Assembly (NCBI RefSeq): GCF_000176035.2
Contig: NC_015675.1
Span: 6,762,001 to 6,826,000, forward strand
Direction: 5' to 3'
Source: Mesorhizobium opportunistum WSM2075
GTDB lineage: Bacteria > Pseudomonadota > Alphaproteobacteria > Rhizobiales > Rhizobiaceae
DNA length: 64,000 nucleotides
Both the position numbers and the translations under genes were made by a program. Every line of letters begins with the position of its first letter. Within the stretch, counting starts at the first letter, position 1. The notes under the pieces are model-generated. The model saw only the letters and a program-made list of their open reading frames with translations, had not been told where the DNA came from and searched no databases. Positions 55,960 to 64,000 of this stretch are shown here, in pieces.

Positions 55960-56134
55960 ATCTCCCCCCTTGTGGGGGAGATGGCCGGCAGGCCAGAGGG
56001 GGGCGCTGTCCCGCCAGCGTCTCAATCGAAACGATTCTGCCTTCAGGCTATTCCCCGTATTTTGAAGAAAGGCCGCGATCCTTCGCGCTCCCCTCTGCCC
56101 TGCCGGGCATCTCCCCCACGAGGGGGGAGATTGG
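55960..56134. repeat. Composite palindromic repeat (family A), second occurrence
   Basis: Two inverted copies (55960-56007 and 56087-56134) of the element seen at 16150-16308, with the same CTCCCCC..GGGGGGAG palindrome and GCCGG..AGAGGGG segment. They fill the gap between convergent gguC and the binding-protein gene and could act as a two-way terminator. Confidence 0.8.
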
Positions 56135-56147
56135 CAGCGTCAACCCC

Positions 56148-56921
56148 TCAATAAATATCGAAGTCGAAATACTTGGCCTGGATCTTCTTGTAGGTGCCGT
56201 CGGCGACGATGGCGTCGATGGCCGCGTTGAGCTTGTCGCGCAGTGCGGTGTCTTCGAGGCGCACGGCGATGCCGGCTTGCGTTTCGGTGCCCTTGACGTC
56301 GCCGACCAACTTGCAGCAGCCGTCGCTCGCCTTCTTCATCCAGTCCATCAGCACAAACTTGTCCGAGATCACAGCGTCAAGACGGCCGTTCTGCAGGTCG
56401 GTGATCGCTTCCTCCTGGGTCGGGTAGAGCTTTGCCTCCGCGCCTGCCTTGCCATAGACGTCCTGGTCATAGGTGGCCTGGGTGGTCGAAGCCTGGGCGC
56501 CGACGGTCTTGCCGGCAAGTGCCGCCGGTTCGGTGGAGGCGATGTCGCTGTCCTTCAAGGCGACCAGGGCGAGCGGCGTCGTATAGTATTTGTTGGTGAA
56601 CGCCACCTGCTTCTTGCGCTCTTCGGTGATGCTCATCGAGGCGATGATGGCGTCGAACTTCTTGGCCTGCAGGGCGGGGATGATGCCATCCCAGTCCTGG
56701 GTGACGATTTCGCACTCGACCTTCATCTGCGCGCACAGCGCATTGGCGATGTCGATGTCGAAGCCGACAACCTTGCCGTCAGAGGTGATGGTGTTGAACG
56801 GCGGATAAGCACCCTCGGTGCCGATTTTCAATTTCTCGGCAGCCTGCGCCGACAGAGAGCCGGCCGCCATCGCCAACATGGCTGCGCCTGCCGCCGATAG
56901 GATCCATTTTGAAATCTGCAT
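56148..56921 (-). CDS. Amino-acid-type ABC substrate-binding protein
   Basis: A 257-residue periplasmic binding protein of the bac_solute family 3 (HisJ/ArtJ-like). Signal peptide MQISKWILSAAGAAMLAMAA with cleavage after A-Q-A (about residue 27); then LKIGTEGAYPPFNTI, GFDIDIANALCAQMKVECEI, D-W-D-G-I-I-P-A-L and I-I-A-S-M-S-I-T-E-E-R, the ligand-binding core (Arg and Asp contacts to the amino acid). AAGGGGAACG precedes the ATG at 56921. No permease or ATPase is next to it, so it stands alone. Ligand unknown; arginine, ornithine or opine-like compounds are plausible. Confidence 0.88.
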   Translation of the reverse strand: MQISKWILSAAGAAMLAMAAGSLSAQAAEKLKIGTEGAYPPFNTITSDGKVVGFDIDIANALCAQMKVECEIVTQDWDGIIPALQAKKFDAIIASMSITEERKKQVAFTNKYYTTPLALVALKDSDIASTEPAALAGKTVGAQASTTQATYDQDVYGKAGAEAKLYPTQEEAITDLQNGRLDAVISDKFVLMDWMKKASDGCCKLVGDVKGTETQAGIAVRLEDTALRDKLNAAIDAIVADGTYKKIQAKYFDFDIY

Positions 56922-57020
56922 TTTCTCGTTCCCCTTGAACGCCGCATCCCGGCGACCGACAAGCCAGCCAAGCATGATGTGCCAGCGCAGGCAAGTATTT
57001 TACCTGGTGGTAATCGGAGC

Positions 57021-58115
57021 TCAGCGCGCAGGGCGGAAATGCTTGGACAGCTTCAGGCCCTGCGCCTGGTAGTTGGAGCCGAGATCGGTGCCGTAGAGCG
57101 CCTGCGGCCGCTTCAGCATGTGCTCGTAGACCAGCCGGCCGACGATCTGGCCGTGGTCGAGGATGAACGGCACTTCGTGGCTGCGCACTTCGAGCACCGC
57201 CCTGCTGCCGGTGCCGCCGGACGCCGAATGGCCGAAGCCCGGATCGAAGAAGCCAGCATAGTGAACACGGAATTCACCGACGAGCGGATCGAAGGGCGTC
57301 ATCTCGGCGGCATAGAGCGGCGGCACATGCACCGCTTCCTGGCTGACGAGGATGTAGAACTCGTCGGGATCGAGCACCAGTTCGCCGGCGCCGCTCTTGT
57401 GGATCGGCTCCCAGAAGTCGACGACATCCTGCGCGGCGCGCTTGTCGACGTCGACCAGACCGGTGTGATGCTTGCCGCGATAGCCGACCAGGCCATCCTT
57501 GTCGCCGTTGAGGTCGATCGACAGTGCGATGCCGCCGCCGGAAATGTTCGGCGGTTCGGTGGCGACCAGCATCTCGGCACGGTGCAGCTCATGCAATTCG
57601 GCTTCCGAGAGCAGTGCATTGCCGGTGCGGAAGCGGATCTGCGACAGGCGCGAACCGGTGCGCGCGACGATCGGGAAGGTGCGCGGGCTGACTTCCAGAT
57701 AGAGCGGACCGTTGTAGCCGGCGGCGATCTTGTCGAACTCGTGGCCGCGGTCGGTCATCACACGGGTGAAGATGTCGAGCCGGCCGGTCGAGCTCTTCGG
57801 GTTGGCCGAGGCCGAAATGTCGGCTGGCAGCGCCAGGCTTTCGAGCAGCGGCACGATGTAGACGCAGCCGGTTTCCAGCACAGCGCCTTCGACAAGATTG
57901 ATCTCGTGCAGCTTCAGGCGATCGAGCTTGTCCGAAACCGTGTGGTTGGGGCCCGGCAGGAAGGAAGCCCGCACCCGCCAGGCCTTGTCGCCGAGCCTGA
58001 GATCGAGGCTCGCCGGCTGGATTTGGTCGGCGTCGAGCGAGCGCGGCGACTTCAGCGCGCCGGACTGGAACAGCGCCGCAATGTCCTGATCGGGAAGAAT
58101 GCCTGTCTGCCGCAA
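57021..58115 (-). CDS. dcd: 2'-deoxycytidine 5'-triphosphate deaminase, long form
   Basis: A 364-residue protein of the dCTP deaminase/dUTPase fold, about twice the classical Dcd length. Two dUTPase-like halves are visible: residues about 30-170 with S-A-N-P-K-S-S-T-G-R-L-D-I-F and V-M-T-D-R-G, and about 200-350 with Y-A-G-F-F-D-P-G-F-G and S-H-E-V-P-F-I. This fused form is normal in alphaproteobacteria. It makes dUTP from dCTP for thymidylate synthesis. It begins with TTG at 58115 behind AGGAGCGCAG. Divergent from metZ. Confidence 0.92.
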   Translation of the reverse strand: MRQTGILPDQDIAALFQSGALKSPRSLDADQIQPASLDLRLGDKAWRVRASFLPGPNHTVSDKLDRLKLHEINLVEGAVLETGCVYIVPLLESLALPADISASANPKSSTGRLDIFTRVMTDRGHEFDKIAAGYNGPLYLEVSPRTFPIVARTGSRLSQIRFRTGNALLSEAELHELHRAEMLVATEPPNISGGGIALSIDLNGDKDGLVGYRGKHHTGLVDVDKRAAQDVVDFWEPIHKSGAGELVLDPDEFYILVSQEAVHVPPLYAAEMTPFDPLVGEFRVHYAGFFDPGFGHSASGGTGSRAVLEVRSHEVPFILDHGQIVGRLVYEHMLKRPQALYGTDLGSNYQAQGLKLSKHFRPAR

Positions 58116-58210
58116 GGCTGCGCTCCTGGCCGACGATTTTCTTGTCGCACAAACCTCTTAATGAAGCCGGCAATTGACGCAAGTGTGGGACGGGTCTAAA
58201 GGGTCGTTAT

Positions 58211-58264
58211 CCCGTGGTGATTTGGCCGGTCGGCTTGCAGCCACGTTAAACAAGTCGCTAAAGG
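58211..58264 (+). ncRNA. SAM-II riboswitch upstream of metZ
   Basis: Matches the SAM-II consensus position by position by eye: CGTGGTGATTTGG, GCTTGCAGCCACGTTAAA, then AAGTCGCTAAAGG. P1 pairs CGTGG (58213-58217) with CCACG (58241-58245); the tail forms the pseudoknot over the loop. SAM-II is known upstream of methionine-synthesis genes in alphaproteobacteria; S-adenosylmethionine binding switches the gene off. Confidence 0.9.
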
Positions 58265-58288
58265 ACCGTTGGCCGCAAGGCCGTATGG

Positions 58289-58319
58289 ACCGGTTGCGAC
58301 TTTCGCGGCCGGTTTTTTT
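58289..58319 (+). terminator. Rho-independent terminator in the metZ leader
   Basis: ACCGGTTGCGA (58289-58299) pairs with TCGCGGCCGGT (58303-58313) through 11 pairs, two of them G-T, followed by a run of seven T. It lies between the SAM-II aptamer and metZ, so it is probably the expression platform that ends transcription when SAM is bound. A small GGCC-GCAA-GGCC hairpin (58271-58282) lies between. Confidence 0.8.
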
Positions 58320-58336
58320 GTGTCTGGAACAAAGCA

Positions 58337-59527
58337 ATGAGCAACAAGAAGCGCGACTGGAAGCCACAGACAGCCCTCGTTCACGGCGGAACCCTGCGTT
58401 CCCAATTCGGCGAGACGTCGGAAGCAATGTACCTCACGCAGGGCTATGTCTACGAGACGGCGCAGGCGGCGGAGGCCCGTTTCAAGGGCGAGGAACCAGG
58501 CTTCATCTATTCGCGCTACGCCAATCCGACCGTCGACATGTTCGAAAAGCGCATGTGTGCGCTGGAGGGCGCCGAGGATGCGCGCGCCACGGCGTCGGGC
58601 ATGGCGGCGGTGACGGCGGCGCTCTTGTGCAGCGTCAAGGCCGGCGACCATATCGTTGCGGCGCGCGCGCTGTTCGGCTCCTGCCGCTGGGTGGTCGAGA
58701 CGCTGGCGCCGCGATATGGCATCGAAGCGACGCTGGTCGACGGCACCGACATCGCCAACTGGGAAAAGGCTGTCAAGCCCAACACCAAGCTGTTCTTCCT
58801 GGAAAGCCCGACCAACCCGACGCTGGAAGTGGTCGACATATCAGCCGTCGCGGCACTTGCCAATTCAATCGGTGCGCGGCTCGTCGTCGACAATGTCTTC
58901 GCCACGCCCCTGCAGCAGAAGCCGCTGCAGCTCGGCGCCCACATTGTCGTCTATTCGGCCACCAAGCACATCGACGGCCAGGGGCGTTGCCTGGGTGGCG
59001 TTATCCTGTCGGACAAGAAGTGGATCGACGAGAACCTGCACGACTATTTCCGCCACACCGGCCCCAGCCTGTCGCCGTTCAATGCCTGGACGCTGCTGAA
59101 GGGACTGGAGACGCTGCCGGTGCGCGTGCGCCAGCAGACGGAAAGCGCCGGCAGGATCGCCGATTTCCTCGCCGGGCAGCCGCAGATCGCCCGCGTCATC
59201 TATCCCGGCCGCGCCGACCACCCGCAGGCGGATATCGTCAAGAAGCAGATGTCCGGCGGCTCGACGCTGATCTGCCTCGACGTCAAGGGCGGCAAGCAGG
59301 CGGCCTTCGCCTTGCAGAATGCGCTGGACATCGTTCTGATCTCGAACAATCTCGGCGATGCCAAGAGCCTGATCACCCATCCGGCGACGACGACGCACAA
59401 GAATTTGAGCGACGAGGCCCGGACCGAACTTGGCATCGGGCCAGGTACGCTCAGGCTGTCGGTCGGCCTGGAGGATACCGACGACCTTCTGGAAGACATC
59501 GCGCAGGCGTTGAGGGCAGCCAAATAG
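58337..59527 (+). CDS. metZ: O-succinylhomoserine sulfhydrylase
   Basis: A 396-residue PLP enzyme of the Cys/Met-metabolism family that makes homocysteine from O-succinylhomoserine and sulfide. Motifs: T-Q-G-Y-V-Y-E, Y-S-R-Y-A-N-P-T-V, A-T-A-S-G-M-A-A-V, E-S-P-T-N-P-T-L-E-V-V-D, V-V-D-N-V-F-A-T-P and the PLP lysine in Y-S-A-T-K-H-I-D-G-Q-G-R. MetZ rather than MetB or MetC is favoured by Y-V-Y-E and by the SAM-II leader; the exact acyl donor is inference. Likely regulated by SAM through leader termination. Confidence 0.92.
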   Translation: MSNKKRDWKPQTALVHGGTLRSQFGETSEAMYLTQGYVYETAQAAEARFKGEEPGFIYSRYANPTVDMFEKRMCALEGAEDARATASGMAAVTAALLCSVKAGDHIVAARALFGSCRWVVETLAPRYGIEATLVDGTDIANWEKAVKPNTKLFFLESPTNPTLEVVDISAVAALANSIGARLVVDNVFATPLQQKPLQLGAHIVVYSATKHIDGQGRCLGGVILSDKKWIDENLHDYFRHTGPSLSPFNAWTLLKGLETLPVRVRQQTESAGRIADFLAGQPQIARVIYPGRADHPQADIVKKQMSGGSTLICLDVKGGKQAAFALQNALDIVLISNNLGDAKSLITHPATTTHKNLSDEARTELGIGPGTLRLSVGLEDTDDLLEDIAQALRAAK

Positions 59528-59563
59528 GGAAGACAGTCCGGTAGGTCCGTCGAGCAGGCGCGG

Positions 59564-60715
59564 TCAGGCGCTTGACGGCGTCTCCTCCAGTTCTGCCGCC
59601 TTGGTGCGGATGGTCATCGCGTTGCCGCGCCAGTCGACGGCGCCGCCGAGCCAGCCGCGCGTCCACATCGCCGGCAGGATCAGGTCGCGCACCATGATTG
59701 CCGCGACCATGCGCGGCGACAGGTACCAGCCCTTGGACCAGGCCAGAGCGCACTCCGGAAGATAGAAGGCCGCCAACACGGCAAGCGCGGTCGCCCAGAG
59801 GCTGAAGCCGGCGCTCGCCGCCGCGACCAGCGCAAGCGCCAGCGGCACCACAGCGCCAGTCAGGACTTCGGGCGTGAAGAACAGCGGGAAGGTGACACGG
59901 CGCAGGCGCGCCCAGCGGGCCTGGCGCGACCAGATCTCGCCAAGCCTGCGCCGGCCGAGCGGCTGCTCGAAGGGCGAAGCGACGAGATTGACGCGCAGGC
60001 CGAGGCCGTTCACCAGCTTGGTCGCGGCGGCGTCCTCGGCGATCTCGGCCGCCAGCGCGCGAATGCCGCCGCTGGCATCCAGCATCGGCTTGTTCCACAG
60101 CATGCTCTTGCCCTGGGCAAAGCCAAGGCCGAGCGCCTCGCCGGCATATTGCCAGCGGGCCTGCAGCGTGTTGAGAAAGGCGCATTCGACCTCGGCCCAA
60201 AAACCGTCGGGACGCGAGCCGATTGGCGTCGAGCAGACAAGGCCGGTATCGGCTCGCCACGCCGCCATCAAATGCTGGATGTAGTCCCTGGGCATCAGCA
60301 CGTTGGAGTCTGCAAGAACGACCCAGTTGTGGCGCGCCGCTTCCCAGCCCTTGACGCAGTTGTTGAGTTTGGGATTGGCGCTGACGCGGTCGTCCCCGAT
60401 CAAAAGCCGGGCTGGCACTTTGGGAAACCGGGCAATCGCCCTGTTTATCAGTTTGACGACCGGATCGTCGGCATGGGCGACGCAGAAGATCAGCTCGTAG
60501 CGCGGCCAGTCGAGCGAGAAGGCGCGTTCCAGTGTCTCGTGCGTGAACGGCTCGACACCACGCGATGGTATGACAATCGACACCGGCTGCGATTTGCCGC
60601 CGGGCGGGGCGATCGTGGTTCGCCGCTTCAGCTGTGAAGCGGCAAGCGAAATGCTGGCGGCGTTTGAGAGAATGAGAGCAGTCGAAAGCGAGGCGGCTAT
60701 GAGAGTGAGTTCCAT
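59564..60715 (-). CDS. Ceramide-glucosyltransferase-like glycosyltransferase
   Basis: A 383-residue membrane glycosyltransferase of the GT21 type: an N-terminal anchor ([15 protein letters not shown]), a GT-A domain with [17 protein letters not shown] (D-x-D-like), E-D-A-A-A-T-K-L and the Q-A-R-W-A-R (Q-x-x-R-W) processivity-type motif, then C-terminal spans. Agrobacterium has an active homologue making glycosylceramide or diacylglycerol glycolipids; the acceptor here is not known. Start at ATG 60715, with GGAGTGACC upstream. Convergent with metZ. Confidence 0.85.
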   Translation of the reverse strand: MELTLIAASLSTALILSNAASISLAASQLKRRTTIAPPGGKSQPVSIVIPSRGVEPFTHETLERAFSLDWPRYELIFCVAHADDPVVKLINRAIARFPKVPARLLIGDDRVSANPKLNNCVKGWEAARHNWVVLADSNVLMPRDYIQHLMAAWRADTGLVCSTPIGSRPDGFWAEVECAFLNTLQARWQYAGEALGLGFAQGKSMLWNKPMLDASGGIRALAAEIAEDAAATKLVNGLGLRVNLVASPFEQPLGRRRLGEIWSRQARWARLRRVTFPLFFTPEVLTGAVVPLALALVAAASAGFSLWATALAVLAAFYLPECALAWSKGWYLSPRMVAAIMVRDLILPAMWTRGWLGGAVDWRGNAMTIRTKAAELEETPSSA

Positions 60716-60940
60716 CGAGATCTGGTCACTCCAGAAAAGCCGGCCGTCTTTATGGCCGTTTTCAACAGTTCGACAGAGCGTCGAGTCGCCCGCTTGGCGC
60801 ACACCACCATTGTCCTGTGTCACTTAAATGACATTCTTTGCCGGCACCTGCGTTTCAAGACCAGGCGCGACAAGACGCGCACGTTGACCCGGCCGCCGGG
60901 AGCGCCGAAAGTTCTGCTGGAGATTGTTTTGGAGCCGCTC

Positions 60941-61333
60941 ATGTATCGCGCCGTCACGCGCAACATCGAAGTGCAGGTCAGGCCGTTCTATCTCGAGGAC
61001 CGCTCGGATCCTTCGGAGAACCGCTATGTCTGGGGCTATCAGATAACGATCGACAATCAGTCGGACGAGTTCGTGCAGCTTCTATCGCGTTATTGGCACA
61101 TCACCGACGGCACCGGCCGGGTCGAGGAAGTGAGTGGGCCGGGCGTCGTCGGCGACCAGCCTGAACTCAATCCCGGCGACAGCTATCAGTATACGTCCGG
61201 CTGCCCGCTCTCGACCCCGTCAGGGATCATGGTCGGCCGCTACACGATGCGCAACAAGCGCGGCGAGACCTTCGACATCGCCATCCCGGCATTTTCGCTC
61301 GACCTGCCGGGGACCAGGCGGACGGTGAATTAG
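60941..61333 (+). CDS. apaG: ApaG domain protein
   Basis: A 130-residue protein of normal ApaG length with an immunoglobulin-like beta fold: [50 protein letters not shown] and the C-terminal P-A-F-S-L-D. Often annotated as a Co2+/Mg2+ efflux-related protein, though the biochemical role is unsettled. TTGGAGCC precedes the ATG. Convergent with hslO, with a hairpin terminator between. Confidence 0.92.
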   Translation: MYRAVTRNIEVQVRPFYLEDRSDPSENRYVWGYQITIDNQSDEFVQLLSRYWHITDGTGRVEEVSGPGVVGDQPELNPGDSYQYTSGCPLSTPSGIMVGRYTMRNKRGETFDIAIPAFSLDLPGTRRTVN

Positions 61334-61367
61334 CGTCTTTCTCCCCGTCCTGCGGGGAGAAAGACGC
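61333..61367. terminator. Bidirectional hairpin between apaG and hslO
   Basis: A perfect 15-bp stem (61333-61347 with 61353-61367, GCGTCTTTCTCCCCG and its complement) around TCCTG, starting at the last base of the apaG stop and ending 5 bases before the hslO stop. The CTCCCC..GGGGAG core resembles the palindromic repeats elsewhere in the window, so it may be a repeat used as a terminator. Confidence 0.7.
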
Positions 61368-61372
61368 TTCCT

Positions 61373-62380
61373 TCATTGCGCCGCGAATTCCGCCGGGTCG
61401 AAGTCATATTGCTTCGAGCAGAACTCGCAGGCGACGTGGATGCCGCCATCCTCGGTGCTGTCCTTGATCTCCTGCGCGGAGAAGCCCTCGAGGATGCCGC
61501 GGATCTTGTCGCGCGAGCATGAGCACTGGTCGGCGACGGGAACGCCGCCGAAGACGCGCACGCCATGCTCATGGAACAGGCGATAGAGCAGCCGTTCGGC
61601 GCCGATCGTCGGATCGATGAGTTCGGTCGGCTCGATGGTGCCGAGCAGCGCCAGCAATTCCTGCCAGGAATTGTCGGCCGGATCATGGATCTCCTCGCGC
61701 GGATCGCCATCGCCGCCGGGCAGGTCCGGAACGCGCATGCGCTCGGGCGATTGCGGCAGGAACTGCGCCAGGATGCCGCCGGCACGCCACTGCTCGCGCG
61801 CGCCGCCAGGGCCGGGCGTCAACAGCTTGGCCACCGAGAGCCTGATATCGGTCGGGATCTGTTCCGACTGGCGGAAATAGGTGCGCGCCGCGTCTTCCAG
61901 CGTTTCGCCGTCGAGCTGAACGATGCCCTGATAGCGCTGCGTGTGGGCGCCCTGGTCGATGGTCAGCGCCAGAACGCCGCTGCCGAGCAGCGTCTGCTGC
62001 GATGTCTCGCCGACCGCGACCAAAGCCTCGAGCCGATCGGCGTCGAAGCGCGCATAGGCGCGCAGGGCAGAGGGCGTGGAGAAGTCCGCCACCAGCATGT
62101 CGACCGGCCCGTCGGTGCGGGTCTGCAGGATGAACTTGCCCTCGAACTTGAGCGAAGTGCCGAGCAGCACCGTCAGCACACAGGCTTCCGCCAGCAGGCG
62201 GGCGACCGGCTCGGGATAATCGTGGCGGCTCAGGATGGCGTCGAGCATCGGCCCGAGCTGGACCGTGCGGCCACGCACGTCGAGCGGGCCGACCTCGAAG
62301 GGCACGACGTGATCGTCGCCGGCGTAGCCGAACTCGCCGAGTTTGGGGTGGTGTTCAGTCACTTGATACGTTTCCAACAT
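61373..62380 (-). CDS. hslO: Redox-regulated chaperone Hsp33
   Basis: A 335-residue Hsp33 protein. The C-terminal zinc switch is intact: C-S-C-S (C-x-C) then C-E-F-C (C-x-x-C), about 33 residues apart. The four cysteines bind Zn in the reduced state and form disulfides on oxidation, turning on holdase activity. N-terminal substrate domain: R-T-V-Q-L-G-P-M-L-D-A-I-L-S-R-H, L-T-V-L-L-G-T-S-L-K-F-E-G-K-F. Start at ATG 62380 with CGGAGC upstream. Downstream of argF in the same direction, about 170 bases apart. Confidence 0.93.
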   Translation of the reverse strand: MLETYQVTEHHPKLGEFGYAGDDHVVPFEVGPLDVRGRTVQLGPMLDAILSRHDYPEPVARLLAEACVLTVLLGTSLKFEGKFILQTRTDGPVDMLVADFSTPSALRAYARFDADRLEALVAVGETSQQTLLGSGVLALTIDQGAHTQRYQGIVQLDGETLEDAARTYFRQSEQIPTDIRLSVAKLLTPGPGGAREQWRAGGILAQFLPQSPERMRVPDLPGGDGDPREEIHDPADNSWQELLALLGTIEPTELIDPTIGAERLLYRLFHEHGVRVFGGVPVADQCSCSRDKIRGILEGFSAQEIKDSTEDGGIHVACEFCSKQYDFDPAEFAAQ

Positions 62381-62492
62381 GACAAAGCTCCGGGGCGCGG
62401 CCATGCCGTCCTCTCGGGAGCATGCGTCCAAACGCGCTTGATTTGCGTGATGCGGCGCAGATAGGCATCGCGCCCCCGCAGATCAAGCGCCC

Positions 62493-62567
62493 AGACACTT
62501 CAAGCACCGAGACACTTCAAGCGCCTAGACACTTCAAGCACCAAGACACTTCAAGCACCAAGACACC
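62493..62567. repeat. 17-bp tandem repeat at the 3' end of argF
   Basis: Four 17-base units (62493, 62510, 62527 and 62544), all beginning AGACACTTCAAGC and differing only in the last four bases, plus a partial fifth to 62567. The array starts in the last codons of argF on the minus strand and extends past its stop (62551-62553). Confidence 0.85.
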
Positions 62568-63462
62568 AGGCAAGCACGGCCTTCTGGGCGTGGAGCCTGT
62601 TCTCGGCCTCGTCGAAGACCACCGAATGCGGGCCGTCGATGACTTCGTCGGTCACTTCCTCGCCGCGATGAGCAGGCAGGCAGTGCATGAACAATGCGTC
62701 GGGCTTCGCCCTGGCCATCAGCTTGGCATTGACCTGATAGGGCGAGAACACGTTGTGGCCACGGGCGCGGTGCTCCTGCCCCATCGACACCCAGCAATCG
62801 GTGACGATGCAGTCGGCCTGGTCGACGGCCTCCTCGGGCGAGCGGGTGAAGTGCAGCTTGCCGCCATTCGCCTGCGACCAGTCGATATGCTTCTGCGCCG
62901 GCTCGCTGCCTTCGGGCACGGCGACGTTGAGGTTGAAGCGAAACCGCGCCGACGCCTCGAGCAGCGAATGCAGCACGTTGTTGCCGTCGCCGGTCCAGGC
63001 AATGGTCTTGCCGGCAACCGGACCGCGATGCTCCTCGAAGGTCATGATGTCGGCCATCAGCTGGCAGGGATGGGTATCGTCGGTCAGCCCGTTGATGACC
63101 GGAATGGTGGCGTTCTCGGTCAGCTCCAGCAGCCGTTCGTGCGAGGTGGTGCGGATCATGATGGCGTCGACATAGCGCGACAGCACCTTGGCGGTGTCGG
63201 CGATGGTCTCGGAACGGCCGAGCTGCATCTCGGTGCCGGTCAGCATGATGGTCTCGCCGCCAAGCTGGCGCATGCCGACGTCGAAGGACACCCGCGTGCG
63301 CGTCGACGGCTTGTCGAAGATCATGGCCAGCACCTTGCCTTCGAGCGGCTTCGAGCGCTCGCCGGCCTTGAGGCGCTCCTTGCGCGCCACCGCATCGGTC
63401 AGCATGAAGCGCAAATCGCCTTCGGAAACGGCGGAAAGATCGGTGAAGTGGCGAAGTGACAT
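62551..63462 (-). CDS. argF: Ornithine carbamoyltransferase
   Basis: A 303-residue enzyme that makes citrulline from ornithine and carbamoyl phosphate. All family sites are present: S-T-R-T-R (carbamoyl phosphate), H-P-C-Q, the D-G-N-N-V-L-H-S segment, S-M-G-Q-E (ornithine loop) and [12 protein letters not shown]. It follows argD by 18 bases, so argD-argF form an operon, usual in rhizobia. Start at ATG 63462 rather than the in-frame TTG at 63468. The last codons lie in a tandem repeat but the catalytic core is complete. Confidence 0.95.
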   Translation of the reverse strand: MSLRHFTDLSAVSEGDLRFMLTDAVARKERLKAGERSKPLEGKVLAMIFDKPSTRTRVSFDVGMRQLGGETIMLTGTEMQLGRSETIADTAKVLSRYVDAIMIRTTSHERLLELTENATIPVINGLTDDTHPCQLMADIMTFEEHRGPVAGKTIAWTGDGNNVLHSLLEASARFRFNLNVAVPEGSEPAQKHIDWSQANGGKLHFTRSPEEAVDQADCIVTDCWVSMGQEHRARGHNVFSPYQVNAKLMARAKPDALFMHCLPAHRGEEVTDEVIDGPHSVVFDEAENRLHAQKAVLAWCLGA

Positions 63463-63480
63463 CGGCAACGGTTCCGGGAT

Positions 63481-64000
63481 TTACTTCGCGGCGGCGGAGG
63501 CGATCGCCTCTACCAGGCCCTTGGCGCCGGCGCGGATGCGATCGAGCGCGTCGTGGATCTCGCTATCGGTGACGGTGAGCGGCGGCAACAGGCGGATGAC
63601 GTTGTCGCCGGCCGGAACCGCCAGCAGGTGCTGGTCGCGCAATGCCATGTTCACCTTGGCATTGGGCATTGCGCATTTGAGGCCGAGCATCAGCCCGGTG
63701 CCCCTGATGTCCTCGATGACCTCGGGAAATTCGTCGGCAACGGCGGCAAGTCCCTGCTTTATCAGCAGCGCCTTGCGCTGGACGTCCTCGAGGAAGCCCT
63801 CTTCGAGCACCACGTCGAGTACGGCGTTGCCGACCGCCATGGCCAGCGGGTTGCCGCCGAAGGTGGTGCCATGCACGCCGGCGGTCATGCCGACGGCCGC
63901 TTCGTCGGTGGCAAGGCAGGCGCCCATCGGGAAGCCGCCGCCAATGCCCTTGGCAATGGCCATGATGTCGGGCGTGACGCCTGACCATTCATGCGCGAAC
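63481..64000 (-). CDS. argD: Acetylornithine aminotransferase, 3' part
   Basis: The C-terminal 172 or so residues of a class III aminotransferase; the 5' part lies beyond the right edge. Visible: [12 protein letters not shown], the PLP lysine in [13 protein letters not shown], and [13 protein letters not shown] (phosphate-binding Thr), then the small domain R-G-T-G-L-M-L-G and V-I-R-L-L-P-P-L. It makes acetylornithine and may also serve lysine synthesis. ArgD is favoured by the adjacent argF. Confidence 0.92.
   Translation of the reverse strand, partial: FAHEWSGVTPDIMAIAKGIGGGFPMGACLATDEAAVGMTAGVHGTTFGGNPLAMAVGNAVLDVVLEEGFLEDVQRKALLIKQGLAAVADEFPEVIEDIRGTGLMLGLKCAMPNAKVNMALRDQHLLAVPAGDNVIRLLPPLTVTDSEIHDALDRIRAGAKGLVEAIASAAAK

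Noticed and set aside
62493..62567. Possible CRISPR array
   Set aside because: Units are 17 bp and directly adjacent with no spacers; it is a tandem duplication, and no cas genes are present.

Overview
The window looks like a chromosomal segment of an alphaproteobacterium of the Rhizobiales, most likely Mesorhizobium. The reasons are the rhamnose locus in the Rhizobium order (rhaDI divergent from rhaR-S-T-P-Q-M-K), a gbpR/chvE/gguABC sugar-uptake cluster, the long alphaproteobacterial type of dCTP deaminase, a SAM-II riboswitch before metZ, a C4-pathway hemA, a DUF768 protein (a family I associate with Mesorhizobium), and interspersed GC-rich palindromic repeats typical of rhizobial genomes. 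I recognised no plasmid, phage or transposase genes. Species identity is inference.

Layout. Bases 1-9,640 hold many small, mostly uncharacterised proteins (DUF3182 protein, single-cysteine peroxiredoxin-like protein, PRC-barrel proteins, DUF768 protein, short hydrophilic proteins). Several are preceded at close range by GGAAC-N16/17-nGTT, the pattern of the alphaproteobacterial general stress sigma factor EcfG, so this is probably a general-stress gene neighbourhood. An operon of a lipoprotein, a divergent Nramp-type transporter and two PRC-barrel proteins lies inside it. Bases 9,643-13,630 form a siderophore-iron operon (fhuD-like, fused fhuB, esterase) behind a perfect palindrome. A hexanucleotide microsatellite, a small membrane protein and gamma-glutamyltransferase follow.

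Bases 16,361-27,219 are a complete L-rhamnose system. The ABC importer RhaSTPQ and mutarotase RhaM feed kinase RhaK, isomerase RhaI and the aldolase/dehydrogenase fusion RhaD. All are under the DeoR-type regulator RhaR, with two inverted copies of an 18-bp operator candidate between the divergent units. The rhaT start lies inside a nested repeat-derived inverted repeat. Next come dadA, galE, hemA, an aminotransferase, mscL, a giant transporter-linked hybrid histidine kinase convergent with a LuxR-type response regulator, a DUF952 protein with pyrD, a MATE exporter, an HDAC-like hydrolase, and a surface-polysaccharide-type cluster (GtrB-like glycosyltransferase, GtrA-like flippase, polytopic membrane protein, acyltransferase). 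A tRNA-Gly(CCC), a sulfotransferase and a His/Arg-rich exported protein follow.

Bases 49,404-55,952 carry gbpR and chvE-gguA-gguB-gguC, the aldose/galactose uptake system of the Agrobacterium chvE type. The right end holds an amino-acid-type binding protein, dcd, SAM-II riboswitch plus metZ, a ceramide-glucosyltransferase-like enzyme, apaG, and argD-argF-hslO on the minus strand; argD runs off the right edge. Repeat elements of several families sit in the intergenic spaces and between operon genes, where they may act as mRNA processing or attenuation elements.
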